The notes under the pieces were generated by a model. That model was not told where the DNA came from. It saw nothing but the letters and a program-made list of their open reading frames with translations, and did no database searches. From Actinomycetospora chibensis (GTDB lineage: Bacteria > Actinomycetota > Actinomycetes > Mycobacteriales > Pseudonocardiaceae), in the NCBI RefSeq assembly GCF_028737215.1, contig NZ_JAQZAM010000001.1, positions 411,218-475,217 on the forward strand: a stretch of 64,000 nucleotides of DNA. The letters run 5' to 3'. Made by a program: the position numbers and the translations under genes. Shown piece after piece: positions 47,707-56,375 of this stretch (the first letter of the stretch is position 1; each line of letters opens with the position of its first letter).

Positions 47707-48448
47707 TCACGCCGGCCGCATCGGTCACCAGTGTCGTGTAGCGGCGCAGGGTCCCCGCGGCCGCCCGCTCGACGGGGGCCGCGACGCTCAGCGCGGCGAT
47801 CGCCGCCCCCGCGCCGTCGCGCACCGCCGCGCCCACCGAGACGACGCCGAGCCGGCTCTCCTCCCGGTTGTCCGCCCACCCGCGCTCGGCGATCTCGCGC
47901 AGGCGCCGGCGCAGGGTCGCCGGGTCGGTGATCGAGTGCGGCGTCGGGCGCTCCGGGGTCCACCGGGCCAGGCGGGCGTCGAGCTCGTCGGCCGGGAGCG
48001 CGGCCAGCAGCACCTTGCCCGTGCTCGTCGTCGTCGCCGGCAACCGCGTGCCGACGCGCGCGAAGATGCGGACGGTGTACGGGCTCTCCAGGCGCTCGAC
48101 GTACACCGAGTCCATGCCGTCGAGCACCGCGAGCTGCACGGTCTCCCCCGTCGCGTGGCGCAGCCCGGCCATCGCGGGCATCGCCGCCTCGTGCAGCCCG
48201 ACGTGCGGGGCGACGCTCGCGCCGAGCTCGTGCACGGCCAGCCCGAGGCGGTAGGTCCCCTCCGGGCTGCGCTCGAGCAGGCGCTCGTCGGTCAGGGTCG
48301 CGAGCAGCCGGTGCACGGTGCTGGTGCCGAGTCCCAGGCGGCGGGCGAGCTCGGCGACCCCCAGCTCGCGGTCGGCGACCGAGAACTCCTTGAGCAGCCG
48401 CGCGGCGTTGCGCACCGAGCTCAGCTCCCAGCTCGGTCGTTCGGCCAC
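47672..48448 (-). CDS. IclR-family transcriptional regulator
   Basis: 258 residues. HTH: VRNAARLLKEFSVADRELGV, LARRLGLGTSTVHRLLATLT; effector domain: GETVQLAVLDGMDSVYVERL, TTTSTGKVLLAALPADELDA, RGWADNREESRLGVVSVGAA. Close in pattern to the IclR protein at 58551-59342 (the same SVRNAARLLK/TVTNAARLLK start and LGxSAVHRLL helix), so similar operators are expected. GTG 48448 has TAGCGT 7 nt upstream (leaderless). Third gene of an MFS-CMD-IclR leftward run. Confidence 0.9.
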   Translation of the reverse strand: MAERPSWELSSVRNAARLLKEFSVADRELGVAELARRLGLGTSTVHRLLATLTDERLLERSPEGTYRLGLAVHELGASVAPHVGLHEAAMPAMAGLRHATGETVQLAVLDGMDSVYVERLESPYTVRIFARVGTRLPATTTSTGKVLLAALPADELDARLARWTPERPTPHSITDPATLRRRLREIAERGWADNREESRLGVVSVGAAVRDGAGAAIAALSVAAPVERAAAGTLRRYTTLVTDAAGVITMRLRAAAGG

Positions 48449-48458
48449 GCTCGGGACG

Positions 48459-49088
48459 CTAATCGGGGATCGGCGGCGCCGGGACCTCGAAGGCATTGAG
48501 CAGCGCCGAGGTCGCGAGGTACATGCCCGTGAGGTGGACCATGTCGAGCACCCCGTCGCGGCCGAAGGCCTCCTCGGCGGCGGCGTAGGTCGCGTCGGAC
48601 ACCCGGTGGGTGCGGACGAGCTCGTCGGTGAAGCGGTGGGCGGCGAGCTCGTCGGGGGCCCAGTCGTCGGTCGAGCCGTCGGTCTCCCCCGAGCGCAGCC
48701 CGGCGATCACCGTCTCCGAGAGCCCCACGGTCCGGGCCACGGCGACGTGGGCGTAGATCTCGTAGTCGGCCTGCCACGCGACACCGACGGTGAGGATGAC
48801 GACCTCGCGGATCGTCGGCGACAGCGACGATCCGCGCTGGTCGGTCTGCACCCACTGGTTGAACGCCCGGCCGGGCGCCGGTCGGAGGGTGAACGCGTTG
48901 AACGGACCGATGAGCCCGCCCTGATCGTCGGTCGGGGCGAACCCGGAGCGCTCGGCCCAGCGCGCGGAGCGCCCGACGATCTCGTCGCGGGCGGCGCGCT
49001 GGTCGTCGTCGAGGTCGATCGCCTCGTTGCGGGGCAGTCGCCCGCCCCAGTCCCGGTCGTCGGCGCCCGGGTGCACGGAGATCGTCAT
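48459..49088 (-). CDS. Carboxymuconolactone decarboxylase (CMD/AhpD-like) family protein
   Basis: 209 residues. The all-helical CMD core reads SLSPTIREVVILTVGVAWQA, then DYEIYAHVAVARTVGLSETV, with the Glu/His pair (EIYAH) of the decarboxylase branch and no CxxC, so it is not a peroxidase-type AhpD. A second helical region ends FGRDGVLDMVHLTGMYLATS. A step in aromatic-acid degradation is plausible from the neighbours but not proven. Overlaps the MFS stop by 4 bp and lies 10 bp before the iclR start. Confidence 0.82.
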   Translation of the reverse strand: MTISVHPGADDRDWGGRLPRNEAIDLDDDQRAARDEIVGRSARWAERSGFAPTDDQGGLIGPFNAFTLRPAPGRAFNQWVQTDQRGSSLSPTIREVVILTVGVAWQADYEIYAHVAVARTVGLSETVIAGLRSGETDGSTDDWAPDELAAHRFTDELVRTHRVSDATYAAAEEAFGRDGVLDMVHLTGMYLATSALLNAFEVPAPPIPD

Positions 49089-50383
49089 CTCGTCGACGCT
49101 AGTGCTCCCGTCCGGCGGACCGCGAGCGAGAGCCCGGCGGCCACGACGCAGAGCGCGCCTGCGCCCCACCACGCCCCGTCGTAGGCGCCGGTGAGGTCGC
49201 GGACCAGCCCGGCCCCGACGGCCGCGATCGCGGAGCCGACCTGGTGGGCGGCGAACACCCAGCCGAAGACGATCGGCGCCCGCGCCCCGAACCGCTCGCG
49301 GCACAGCGCCACGGTCGGCGGCACGGTGGCGACCCAGTCGAGGCCGTAGAAGATGATGAAGGCCCAGAGCGGTGGGGCCGCGGACGGCGCGAGCAGGAAC
49401 GGCAGGAACGCCAGGGACACGCCGCGCAGCACGTAGTAGACGGCGAGCAGCTTGCGCGGGTCGACACGGTCGGTGAACCAGCCCGACGCGATGGTGCCCA
49501 GGACGTCGAACACGCCGACGACGGCGAGCAGGCCGGCCGCGGTGGTGGCGGGCATGCCGTGGTCGTGCGCGGCGGGCACGAAGTGGGTGTTGAGCAGGCC
49601 GACGGTCGTCGCCCCGCAGATCGCGAACCCGCCCGCGAGCAGCCAGAACGTGCCCGTGCGGGAGGCGTCGCGCAGCACGGTGAGGGTGCGGCGGACCGCG
49701 CCGCCGACGACCACCTCCTCGGGCGCCACGTCGCCGGGCGCGGCGCCGTGGGCGAGCGTCCCGACGTCCGAGGGCCGGTTGCGCAGGAACAGCAGCACCA
49801 GCGGCACGACGAGCAACGCGCCCGCCGCGATCAGCAGCGACGCCGCGCGCCAGCCCACCGACCCGGCGAGCGACGCCATGAGCGGCAGGAACACGAGGCC
49901 ACCGGCCGCCTGCGCCGCGGTGAGCACCCCGGAGACCAGCCCGCGCCGGCGCACGAACCACCGCCCGGTGACGACGGCGACGAACGCGAGCGCCATCGAC
50001 CCGGTGCCCACACCGACGAGGACGCCCCAGAGCAGGACGAGCTGCCAGACCTCCGACATGAACACCGTCAGCCCACTGCCCGCCGCCACGAGCACCAGGG
50101 CGACGGAGACGACGCGGCGCATGCCGAAGCGCTCCATCAGCGCCGCCGCGAAGGGCGACATCACGCCGTAGAGCAGCAGGTTCAGCGACACCGCCGACGA
50201 GATCGTCGCCGTGGACCAGCCGAACTCGGCGTGCAGCGGGTCGATGAACACCCCGGGCGCCGACCGGAACCCCGACGCCCCGAGCAGGGTGACGAACGCC
50301 GTCGCCGCCACGGCCCAGGGCCAGGCGGAGGGACGGGCCGGCGGGTCGGCGGCGGGCGGGGAGTCGGGCCGCGTCTCGGTCAC
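49085..50383 (-). CDS. MFS transporter, monocarboxylate/OFA-like
   Basis: 432 residues, 12 helices. PWAVAATAFVTLLGASGFRS, EFGWSTATISSAVSLNLLLY, ALMERFGMRRVVSVALVLVA, GRWFVRRRGLVSGVLTAAQA are hallmarks of MCT/oxalate-formate-antiporter-type carriers, which take up organic acids. The GTG start has no convincing ribosome site. Coupled to the CMD-family gene by a 4-bp overlap and divergent from the GlxA-type regulator, a likely importer of an aromatic or dicarboxylic acid. Confidence 0.87.
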   Translation of the reverse strand: MTETRPDSPPAADPPARPSAWPWAVAATAFVTLLGASGFRSAPGVFIDPLHAEFGWSTATISSAVSLNLLLYGVMSPFAAALMERFGMRRVVSVALVLVAAGSGLTVFMSEVWQLVLLWGVLVGVGTGSMALAFVAVVTGRWFVRRRGLVSGVLTAAQAAGGLVFLPLMASLAGSVGWRAASLLIAAGALLVVPLVLLFLRNRPSDVGTLAHGAAPGDVAPEEVVVGGAVRRTLTVLRDASRTGTFWLLAGGFAICGATTVGLLNTHFVPAAHDHGMPATTAAGLLAVVGVFDVLGTIASGWFTDRVDPRKLLAVYYVLRGVSLAFLPFLLAPSAAPPLWAFIIFYGLDWVATVPPTVALCRERFGARAPIVFGWVFAAHQVGSAIAAVGAGLVRDLTGAYDGAWWGAGALCVVAAGLSLAVRRTGALASTR

Positions 50384-50420
50384 GAGCAGAGAGCCTGCGC
50401 GAGGAACGATCGTCGAACCA

Positions 50421-50436
50421 GTGGCCTGAACGCCAC
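50421..50436. promoter_or_regulatory. Inverted repeat GTGGC-N6-GCCAC
   Basis: Lies in the 72-bp gap between the divergent MFS and GlxA-type regulator genes, 20 bp before the regulator start. A candidate site for that regulator. Confidence 0.45.
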
Positions 50437-50455
50437 AACGTGCAAGAATCCGGCC

Positions 50456-51430
50456 ATGCCCGCTCCCGACGGCCGTCACGTCGTCGCCGTCCTCGCCCTG
50501 CCCGAGGTCGTCGGCTTCGACCTGCAGATCCCGCCGCAGGTCTTCGGCTCCGCGGAGAGAGACGGCGCACCGCTCTACGACGTGCGCGTGTGCGGGCTCG
50601 AGCCCGGCGCGGTCCGCTCGACGGCGGGCTTCTCCCTGCTGCTCGACCACGGGCCGGAGGCCCTCGTCGCCGCGGACACCGTCATCGTCCCCGGCACCCA
50701 TTACGTCCCGGCCCGCCGCGACGGGGTCCTGCCGCGGGAGCTGCATGCCGCCCTCGACGCGGTGCCCGACGGCGTCCGCTGGATGTCGATCTGCACCGGC
50801 GCCTTCGTGCTCGCCGCGGCCGGGCGGCTCGACGGCCGGAAGGTCACGACCCACTGGGCCCGCGCCGACGACCTGCGCCGCCTGCACCCCCACCTCGACG
50901 TCGACGAGTCGGTGCTCTTCGTCGACGACGGCGACGTCGCCACCTCCGCGGGCCTCGCCGCAGGGCTGGACCTCAGCCTGCACGTCCTGCGCCGCGACCA
51001 CGGCACCGAGGTGGCCAACGCCGTGGCCCGACACCTCGTGGTCGCGCCGTGGCGCGACGGCGGGCAGGCCCAGTTCATCGACCATCCCCTGCCGGCCGCC
51101 GCCGCGGAGGGCGCGACGAGCGCGGTGCGGACGTGGGCGCTCGAGCACCTCGACGCCGACCTGGACGTCGCCGGGCTCGCGGCCCGCGCGTCGATGAGCG
51201 TGCGGACCTTCACCCGCCGCTTCCGCGCGGAGACCGGTACGTCACCGCACGCCTGGCTCGTCGCGCAGCGGGTCGCGCGGGCACGCCGCCTGCTCGAGGG
51301 CAGCGACCTGCCCGTCGACCGGGTCGCCACCGCCGCCGGCCTGGGGACGGCCGCATCCCTGCGGGCCCACCTCGCCGACGACGTCGGCCTGTCCCCGCTC
51401 GCCTACCGGCGGCGCTTCCGGCGAGCCTGA
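50456..51430 (+). CDS. GlxA-family regulator (DJ-1/PfpI domain plus AraC HTH)
   Basis: 324 residues. The N-terminal DJ-1/PfpI-like domain (VLALPEVVGFDLQIPPQVFG, MSICTGAFVLAAAGRLDGRK with the nucleophile-elbow Cys) senses a ligand, and the C-terminal AraC-type double HTH (LAARASMSVRTFTRRFRAET, VDRVATAAGLGTAASLRAHL) binds DNA. Usual size for GlxA/FtrA relatives. Divergent from the transporter-CMD-IclR run, which it probably activates. Confidence 0.9.
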   Translation: MPAPDGRHVVAVLALPEVVGFDLQIPPQVFGSAERDGAPLYDVRVCGLEPGAVRSTAGFSLLLDHGPEALVAADTVIVPGTHYVPARRDGVLPRELHAALDAVPDGVRWMSICTGAFVLAAAGRLDGRKVTTHWARADDLRRLHPHLDVDESVLFVDDGDVATSAGLAAGLDLSLHVLRRDHGTEVANAVARHLVVAPWRDGGQAQFIDHPLPAAAAEGATSAVRTWALEHLDADLDVAGLAARASMSVRTFTRRFRAETGTSPHAWLVAQRVARARRLLEGSDLPVDRVATAAGLGTAASLRAHLADDVGLSPLAYRRRFRRA

Positions 51431-51444
51431 CCCGGCGCCGGAGC

Positions 51445-51942
51445 TCACGTCCGACGACGCCGCGCCCGGCCCGACCGCGGCGGGGCCGCGCGCATGTGGT
51501 CGCGCACCGGCCCCAGCAGGTCGGCCAGCCGCTGCGCGTCGGCCCGCGAGAGCGGCTCGAAGAGCATCTGCCCGACGACCTCCTCGTGGCCCGGGAGCAC
51601 CCTCGCGACGAGCGCGCGGCCGGCCTCGGTGATGGTGAGGGTGACGCCGCGCTCGTCGTCCACCGACGGCGCGCGGGCGACCAGGCCGGCCTTCTCGAGC
51701 AGGCCGGCCTGGTAGGTCAGGCCGCTGCGGCTGTGGACGATGGCGTCGGCCAGGTCGGTCATGCGGTGGCTGCCCGTCGGGGACAGCCGCAGGCGCATGA
51801 GGATCTGGAACCGCACGAAGGTCAGGCCGCCCGCCTCGCGCAGCTGCTGCTCGATCGCGTACCGCAGCAGGTCGGACACCTCGACCAGGGCGAAGTACGC
51901 GCCGAGCTGCACCGGGTCGACGGCGTGCGGCGGCTCGGTCAC
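51445..51942 (-). CDS. MarR-family transcriptional regulator
   Basis: 165 residues. Helical dimerisation ends around a winged helix: AGGLTFVRFQILMRLRLSPT, MTDLADAIVHSRSGLTYQAG, LEKAGLVARAPSVDDERGVT, then LTITEAGRALVARVLPGHEE. GTG 51942 follows TAGACT by 6 nt (leaderless). Two identical palindromes lie in the gap to the divergent quinone oxidoreductase gene, the standard MarR autoregulatory arrangement. Confidence 0.92.
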   Translation of the reverse strand: MTEPPHAVDPVQLGAYFALVEVSDLLRYAIEQQLREAGGLTFVRFQILMRLRLSPTGSHRMTDLADAIVHSRSGLTYQAGLLEKAGLVARAPSVDDERGVTLTITEAGRALVARVLPGHEEVVGQMLFEPLSRADAQRLADLLGPVRDHMRAAPPRSGRARRRRT

Positions 51943-51957
51943 GCCGGGAGTCTACTT

Positions 51958-52007
51958 GCTTCGAGTTCGAAGCATAGCTAGCGTCGGGGGCGCTTCGAGT
52001 TCGAAGC
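51958..52007. promoter_or_regulatory. Twin MarR operators GCTTCGAGTTCGAAGC
   Basis: The identical 16-bp sequence (GCTTCGA-GT-TCGAAGC, perfectly symmetric but for the centre) stands at 51958-51973 and 51992-52007, 34 bp apart. A TAGCGT hexamer lies between them. They flank the promoters of the divergent marR and oxidoreductase genes. Confidence 0.75.
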
Positions 52008-52051
52008 ACCCGGCGGTACCAGCCAGTGACACCATGAAGCGAGGCCCGGAC

Positions 52052-52996
52052 GTGAAGGCAGTGCGTTTCCACGAGTACGGCGGCCCGGACGTGCTCCGGT
52101 ACGAGGACGTCGAGCAGCCCGTCCCCGGGCCCGGGGAGGTGCGGGTGCGGGTCGCGGCCACGACCTTCAACCTCGTCGACGACGGCATCCGCGGCGGCTA
52201 CCTGCAGGGCCCCTTCCCGGTGGCGCTGCCGCACACGCCGGGCATCGAGGTCTCGGGCACGGTCGACGCGCTCGGCGCCGGCGTCGAGGGACCGTCCGCC
52301 GGCGCCGAGGTCGTGGCCTTCCTGCCGATGGTCGCGGACGGCGCTGCCGCCGAGTACGTCGTCGCACCGGCCGAGGTGCTGACGCGGGCGCCGTCGGGCG
52401 TCGAGCTCACCGACGCCGCCGCCCTGCCGATGGTGGGCCTCACCGCCTGGCAGGCGCTGGTCGACGACGCGAAGCTGACGGCCGGGCAGCGCGTCCTGAT
52501 CAACGGCGCGGGTGGGGCCGTGGGCGGCTACGCCGTGCAGCTCGCGAAGCACGCCGGGGCCCACGTCATCGCGGTCGGCAGCCCGCGCAGCAGCGCGGCG
52601 CTGCGCTCGGCGGGCGCCGACGAGGTCGTCGACCACACCACCACCGACGTGACCGATGCGGTGACCGAGCCGGTCGACGTCCTGCTCAACCTCGCCTCGA
52701 TCTCCCCGGAGGAGCTGGGCGCGCTGGTCGGCCTCGTCCGGGAGGGCGGCGTCGTCGTGAACACCGTGCCCGGGACGCCGGCACCCGCCGACGAGGCGCG
52801 CGGCGTGCGGGCGGTCGACGTCTTCGTCCGCAACGACGCCGAGCAGCTGGCGCACCTCGTCGCCCTGGTCGAGGCGGGCGACCTGCGGATCGACGTCGCC
52901 CGGCGGGTGCCGCTGGCGGAGCTCGCGGGCGTCCACGCCGAGGCGGACGCGGGCACCCTGCGCGGCAAGGTGGTCGTCGTGCCGACCCCGGCCTGA
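52052..52996 (+). CDS. Zinc-independent quinone/NADPH oxidoreductase (MDR family)
   Basis: 314 residues. The start KAVRFHEYGGPDVLRYEDVE, GroES-like PGPGEVRVRVAATTFNLVDD, and nucleotide-binding GQRVLINGAGGAVGGYAVQL are the quinone-oxidoreductase branch of the medium-chain dehydrogenase family. Zinc ligands are absent. GTG 52052 gives the canonical N-terminus and has GAGG 7 nt upstream; ATG 52034 would add six residues. Probably repressed by the divergent MarR protein and induced by quinone-like compounds. Confidence 0.9.
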   Translation: MKAVRFHEYGGPDVLRYEDVEQPVPGPGEVRVRVAATTFNLVDDGIRGGYLQGPFPVALPHTPGIEVSGTVDALGAGVEGPSAGAEVVAFLPMVADGAAAEYVVAPAEVLTRAPSGVELTDAAALPMVGLTAWQALVDDAKLTAGQRVLINGAGGAVGGYAVQLAKHAGAHVIAVGSPRSSAALRSAGADEVVDHTTTDVTDAVTEPVDVLLNLASISPEELGALVGLVREGGVVVNTVPGTPAPADEARGVRAVDVFVRNDAEQLAHLVALVEAGDLRIDVARRVPLAELAGVHAEADAGTLRGKVVVVPTPA

Positions 52997-53052
52997 CCGG
53001 GGTCCATCCCGCGGAGAGGGACACAGCCCTTCTCGTGGTCCCGTCGGCTCCC

Positions 53053-53061
53053 TAGCGTCGT
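53053..53061 (+). promoter_or_regulatory. Recurring TAGCGTCGT core promoter, Rieske oxygenase gene
   Basis: TAGCGTCGT, 29 bp before ATG 53091; identical to the elements at 37396 and 60114. Confidence 0.4.
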
Positions 53062-53090
53062 GGACACCGCCACACGCCCCGGAGGGCCCC

Positions 53091-54440
53091 ATGCTGACCG
53101 CCGAGCAGAACGAGGAACTCACGGCCGTCGAGGCCGGTACGCCGATGGGCGAGGTGCTGCGCCGCTACTGGTACCCGGTGGCCTTCGCCCGGGAGCTCCA
53201 GGAGTTCCCCGTCAAGCGCGTCGAGCTGCTCGGCGAGTTCTTCGCGCTCTGGCGCTCCCCGTCGGGCCGCTACGGGATCATCCCGGAGCCCTGCCCGCAC
53301 CGGAAGGCGTCGATGGCCTACGGCGTCGTCGAGGGCGACGGCCTGCGATGCCCGTACCACGGCTGGAAGTTCGACACCGACGGCGCGTGCACCGACCAGC
53401 CGGCGGAGAAGGAGAACACCAACTTCGCCGAGCGCGTGCGCGCCACCGCCGGGAAGGTCGAGGAGCTCGGCGGGCTCGTGTGGGCCTACATCGGGCCGGA
53501 CCCGGCGCCGCTGCTCCCCCGCTTCGACGTCTACGTCATGGACGGATACCGCGACATCGGCTGGGCCGACATCCCCTGCAACTACGTGCAGGTCATGGAG
53601 AACGCGGTCGACCCGCACCACGTCGAGCACCTGCACGGCCGCTACTTCGAGTTCATCGGCAACCACGAGGGCTTCGTCGCCCCGGCGTCGTTCGGCAAGA
53701 AGCACCAGCGCATCGGCTTCGACGCGTTCGAGTGGGGCATCATCAAGCGCCGCGTGCTCGCCGGTGCGTCGGAGGACAACGACGACTGGAAGGTCGGGCA
53801 CCCGCTCGTCTTCCCGTACAACATGCGCGTCGGCGGCGGCGGCATCCACCAGATGCAGATCCGCGTGCCGATCAACCGGACGACCACCCGGTTCATGCTC
53901 TACACCGTCCACGCTCCCGAGGGCTACGAGCCGGTCGAGCAGCAGACGGTGCCCGACTACGAGATCCCGGTGTTCGACGAGCGCGGCCATCACGTCGTGA
54001 ACTACGTCGAGGGCCAGGACATCATGGCCTGGTGCACCCAGGGTCGGATCACCGACCGGACCACGGAGCACCTCGGACGCTCGGACATCGGCGTCGCGCT
54101 GCTGCGCAAGATGTTCCGGCAGTCGATGCAGGCCGTCGCCAAGGGCGAGGACCCGCTGGGCACGATCCGCGAGCCCCACGAGCGCATCGACCTGCCCTGC
54201 GAGAAGGACAAGTTCCACGCCGGTGGCGCCGAGTTCGCCCTCGACTTCTGCAACATGGGATCGACGCGGTACTCCCCCGACCTCGAGGCCATCCGGCAGG
54301 TGCACATCTCCGCGGCGGCACGCGTGGCGGCGGACAAGGAGGCCGGCCGCACGTCCTTCACCCCCGTGGGCGGCATCGGCACGGCCACGCTCGCTCCGGA
54401 GACCTCCGCGCAGGTGGACTCGGGGACGATCCCTCGGTGA
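53091..54440 (+). CDS. Rieske non-haem iron oxygenase, terminal component
   Basis: 449 residues. Rieske [2Fe-2S] ligands C68-x-H70 (IIPEPCPHRKAS) and C87-x2-H90 (GLRCPYHGWKFD). Mononuclear iron site in NYVQVMENAVDPHHVEHLHG (Asp174 and His residues at 176-182). The C-terminal half (FTPVGGIGTATLAPETSA) is long. Of the Rieske monooxygenase/demethylase class (VanA/phthalate-oxygenase-like), acting on an aromatic or ether substrate. Its electron donor may be the Rieske ferredoxin at 56376-56717. GGAGGG 5 nt before the ATG. A small Cys-rich gene follows. Confidence 0.9.
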   Translation: MLTAEQNEELTAVEAGTPMGEVLRRYWYPVAFARELQEFPVKRVELLGEFFALWRSPSGRYGIIPEPCPHRKASMAYGVVEGDGLRCPYHGWKFDTDGACTDQPAEKENTNFAERVRATAGKVEELGGLVWAYIGPDPAPLLPRFDVYVMDGYRDIGWADIPCNYVQVMENAVDPHHVEHLHGRYFEFIGNHEGFVAPASFGKKHQRIGFDAFEWGIIKRRVLAGASEDNDDWKVGHPLVFPYNMRVGGGGIHQMQIRVPINRTTTRFMLYTVHAPEGYEPVEQQTVPDYEIPVFDERGHHVVNYVEGQDIMAWCTQGRITDRTTEHLGRSDIGVALLRKMFRQSMQAVAKGEDPLGTIREPHERIDLPCEKDKFHAGGAEFALDFCNMGSTRYSPDLEAIRQVHISAAARVAADKEAGRTSFTPVGGIGTATLAPETSAQVDSGTIPR

Positions 54441-54466
54441 GGCCGTCTCGTGGGAGCCCCGCCGAC

Positions 54467-54721
54467 ATGACCCGAGCCGACGTGACCCCAGCCGACGGCT
54501 CGCCCGGCGCCCGCATCGACCGGCGGTTCGCCGCCGACGTCGAGGCCCATCGTCGCGACGCCCCGCGGTTCTGTCCGCAGTGCGCGCGCGACCTGGGGCT
54601 CGCGAACGAGTTCTGGGAGGGCGACCAGCGCCGGTTCTACTGCTGGTGCGCGACCTGCGACTGGACGGGCGAGGTCACCACCACCGGCGAGACGGCGATC
54701 GGGCACGAGCCCGAGCACTGA
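54467..54721 (+). CDS. Small Cys-rich (zinc-ribbon-like) protein
   Basis: 84 residues. A hydrophilic lead is followed by RFCPQCARDLGLANEFWEGD and RFYCWCATCDWTGEV: CxxC at 36-39 and CxCxxC at 59-64, enough to bind one zinc. It begins 26 bp after the Rieske oxygenase stop and is probably co-transcribed. No function is known to me; it could be an assembly or electron-transfer helper for the oxygenase, or a free-standing zinc protein. Confidence 0.6.
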   Translation: MTRADVTPADGSPGARIDRRFAADVEAHRRDAPRFCPQCARDLGLANEFWEGDQRRFYCWCATCDWTGEVTTTGETAIGHEPEH

Positions 54722-54910
54722 GCCTGCGCTCCGAGGGGGACGCGCGGTCGCCCGCCGGGGCGCGGTTGTGGGTCGATGTCTGCGCGCGCGCAGGACGGCG
54801 CCGACAGGACCTGAGTCGTCCTCGCCCGGACGAGTACCTCCCTCCTCGGGGCGGTCGTTACCTCCTCGTGACCCTCTGGGGTCAGGGCCACCACCACGGG
54901 GGAGACATCA

Positions 54911-55345
54911 GTGAGCAGCCATAGCAGCCATCGCAGCGCGGGCAGCCCGAGCCGCCCGGGCAGGCCGTGGTCCCGGGGTCGAGGGCCCTGGATCATCGCG
55001 ACCGTCGTCCTGTTCTTCGCTGCCCTCGGCTCGTGCGGCGGCAGCGCGACCCCGAACGCCGCACCGGCCGTCCCGCCACCACCCGTCACGAGCACCTACG
55101 TCTCGACGGTGTACCTACCGCCGCCGGCCGCGACGAGCACCTCGAGCGGCGCAGGGGCCGGTGCCGGGGCCGGGGTCGGTGCGGGAGCCGGTCTCGGCTC
55201 CGACGACGACGACAGCAGCTCGCGGCGCACCGGCTCGTCCTCGAGCGACGGCGGCAGCAGCAGCGGGAGCAGCAGCGGTAGCGGCCGGTACGCCTGCGGC
55301 CCCGGCGACCGTGACGGGGACGGCGACGGCCGCTGCAACGAATAG
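54911..55345 (+). CDS. Putative secreted lipoprotein, low complexity
   Basis: 144 residues. Basic N-terminus, hydrophobic PWIIATVVLFFAALGSCGGS ending in a lipobox-like LGSC, then a Pro/Thr segment, long Gly-Ala and Ser-rich runs (GAGAGAGAGVGAGAGLG), and a C-terminal CGPGDRDGDGDGRCNE that resembles an excalibur/EF-hand-like calcium loop. Probably a cell-surface protein of unknown role. GTG start after GGGGGAG. The Ser/Gly runs come from short direct DNA repeats. Confidence 0.5.
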   Translation: MSSHSSHRSAGSPSRPGRPWSRGRGPWIIATVVLFFAALGSCGGSATPNAAPAVPPPPVTSTYVSTVYLPPPAATSTSSGAGAGAGAGVGAGAGLGSDDDDSSSRRTGSSSSDGGSSSGSSSGSGRYACGPGDRDGDGDGRCNE

Positions 55346-55420
55346 CGCTGCGGACGAGACGCACGAGCCCGCGTCACCCGAAGACGCCGCCACCCGACGA
55401 CGCCCGGCCGCGACCAGGGC

Positions 55421-56269
55421 CTACCGCTCGGCGGTGATGTTCCAGCCGTTGAGGTTGCCGCGGTCGATGGCGACGCCGTCGGACACCGTCAGCGTCCAGG
55501 GCCCGGAGACCGACTGCCCGACCAGCGGCGCCAGCGGGCTCCCGGGCTGGCGGCTGTCGAGCTGCAGGTTGAGGTTCGGGTTGGCGCGGGTGCAGTCGTT
55601 GCTGTCGGCCAGGACCGTCTGCTGGCCCTGCGGCGAGCGCAGGGAGACGACGAGGTCGCAGGTGTAGGGGTGCGTGATCGACACGCCCACCTGGATGGCC
55701 GAGACCGTACCGGAGCCGTCGAGCTCGATCGTGTCCGTGACGCCGGCGGGGCTGGAGTCCGGGATCGCGAGGTTGCGCTGCGACGCGCCCGTCACGGTGC
55801 CGCCCGCGCCGAGGGCGATGACGAGCACGATGGCCACCACGAGGACGACCAGCAGCGCGACGCCCCCGAGGATCCAGGGCAGGGCCTTGTTCTTCTTCCG
55901 GGGCGGCGGCCCGTAGCCGTAGCCGGGCTGCCCGTACCCGGGCTGGCCGTACCCAGGCTGGCCGTAGGGCTGTCCGTAGCCGGGCTGCCCGTAGCCCTGC
56001 TGTCCGTACCCCTGCTGGCCGTACCCCTGCTGCCCGTACGGCTGTCCGTACCCGGGCTGCTGGCCGTAGCTCTGCTGGGACGGGTCGCCGGTCTGTCCGC
56101 CGTAGTACGGCTGCGGACCGGACTGGCCGTACTGTCCCGGCTGCTGCTGCCCGTACCCGCCCTGGGAGGGGTCCGCCTGGGGCCCGTGCTGGGTGGGCTG
56201 GGACCCGAACGACTCGGGGCGGTTCGGGTCGCCGGAACCGCCGAAGGGGGAGGACACGCGCGGCAACAT
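55421..56269 (-). CDS. Membrane protein: Tyr/Gln/Gly repeat tail, TM helix, P-domain
   Basis: 282 residues in three parts. Residues ~1-125 are disordered repeats of [10 protein letters not shown] type, prion-like in composition. One transmembrane helix follows a basic stop ([20 protein letters not shown], to residue ~155). The exported C-terminal ~120 residues ([59 protein letters not shown]) match the proprotein-convertase P/Homo B beta-sandwich, normally an accessory of secreted proteases. No protease domain is attached. The disordered part should lie in the cytoplasm. Confidence 0.8.
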   Translation of the reverse strand: MLPRVSSPFGGSGDPNRPESFGSQPTQHGPQADPSQGGYGQQQPGQYGQSGPQPYYGGQTGDPSQQSYGQQPGYGQPYGQQGYGQQGYGQQGYGQPGYGQPYGQPGYGQPGYGQPGYGYGPPPRKKNKALPWILGGVALLVVLVVAIVLVIALGAGGTVTGASQRNLAIPDSSPAGVTDTIELDGSGTVSAIQVGVSITHPYTCDLVVSLRSPQGQQTVLADSNDCTRANPNLNLQLDSRQPGSPLAPLVGQSVSGPWTLTVSDGVAIDRGNLNGWNITAER

Positions 56270-56375
56270 ACCTGCCGCGGCCGGTACCGGACCCGGTCCC
56301 GTCGGACGGTTCCCGTTCGATCCCGACGCCGCCCGTCGATCACAGCACGGGAGCGGACGTTCCGGGACGAACCCC

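Noticed and set aside
54911..55345. Calling the Ser/Gly-rich protein a true calcium-binding excalibur protein
   Set aside because: Only the final CGPGDRDGDGDGRC is suggestive; the preceding domain residues are missing.
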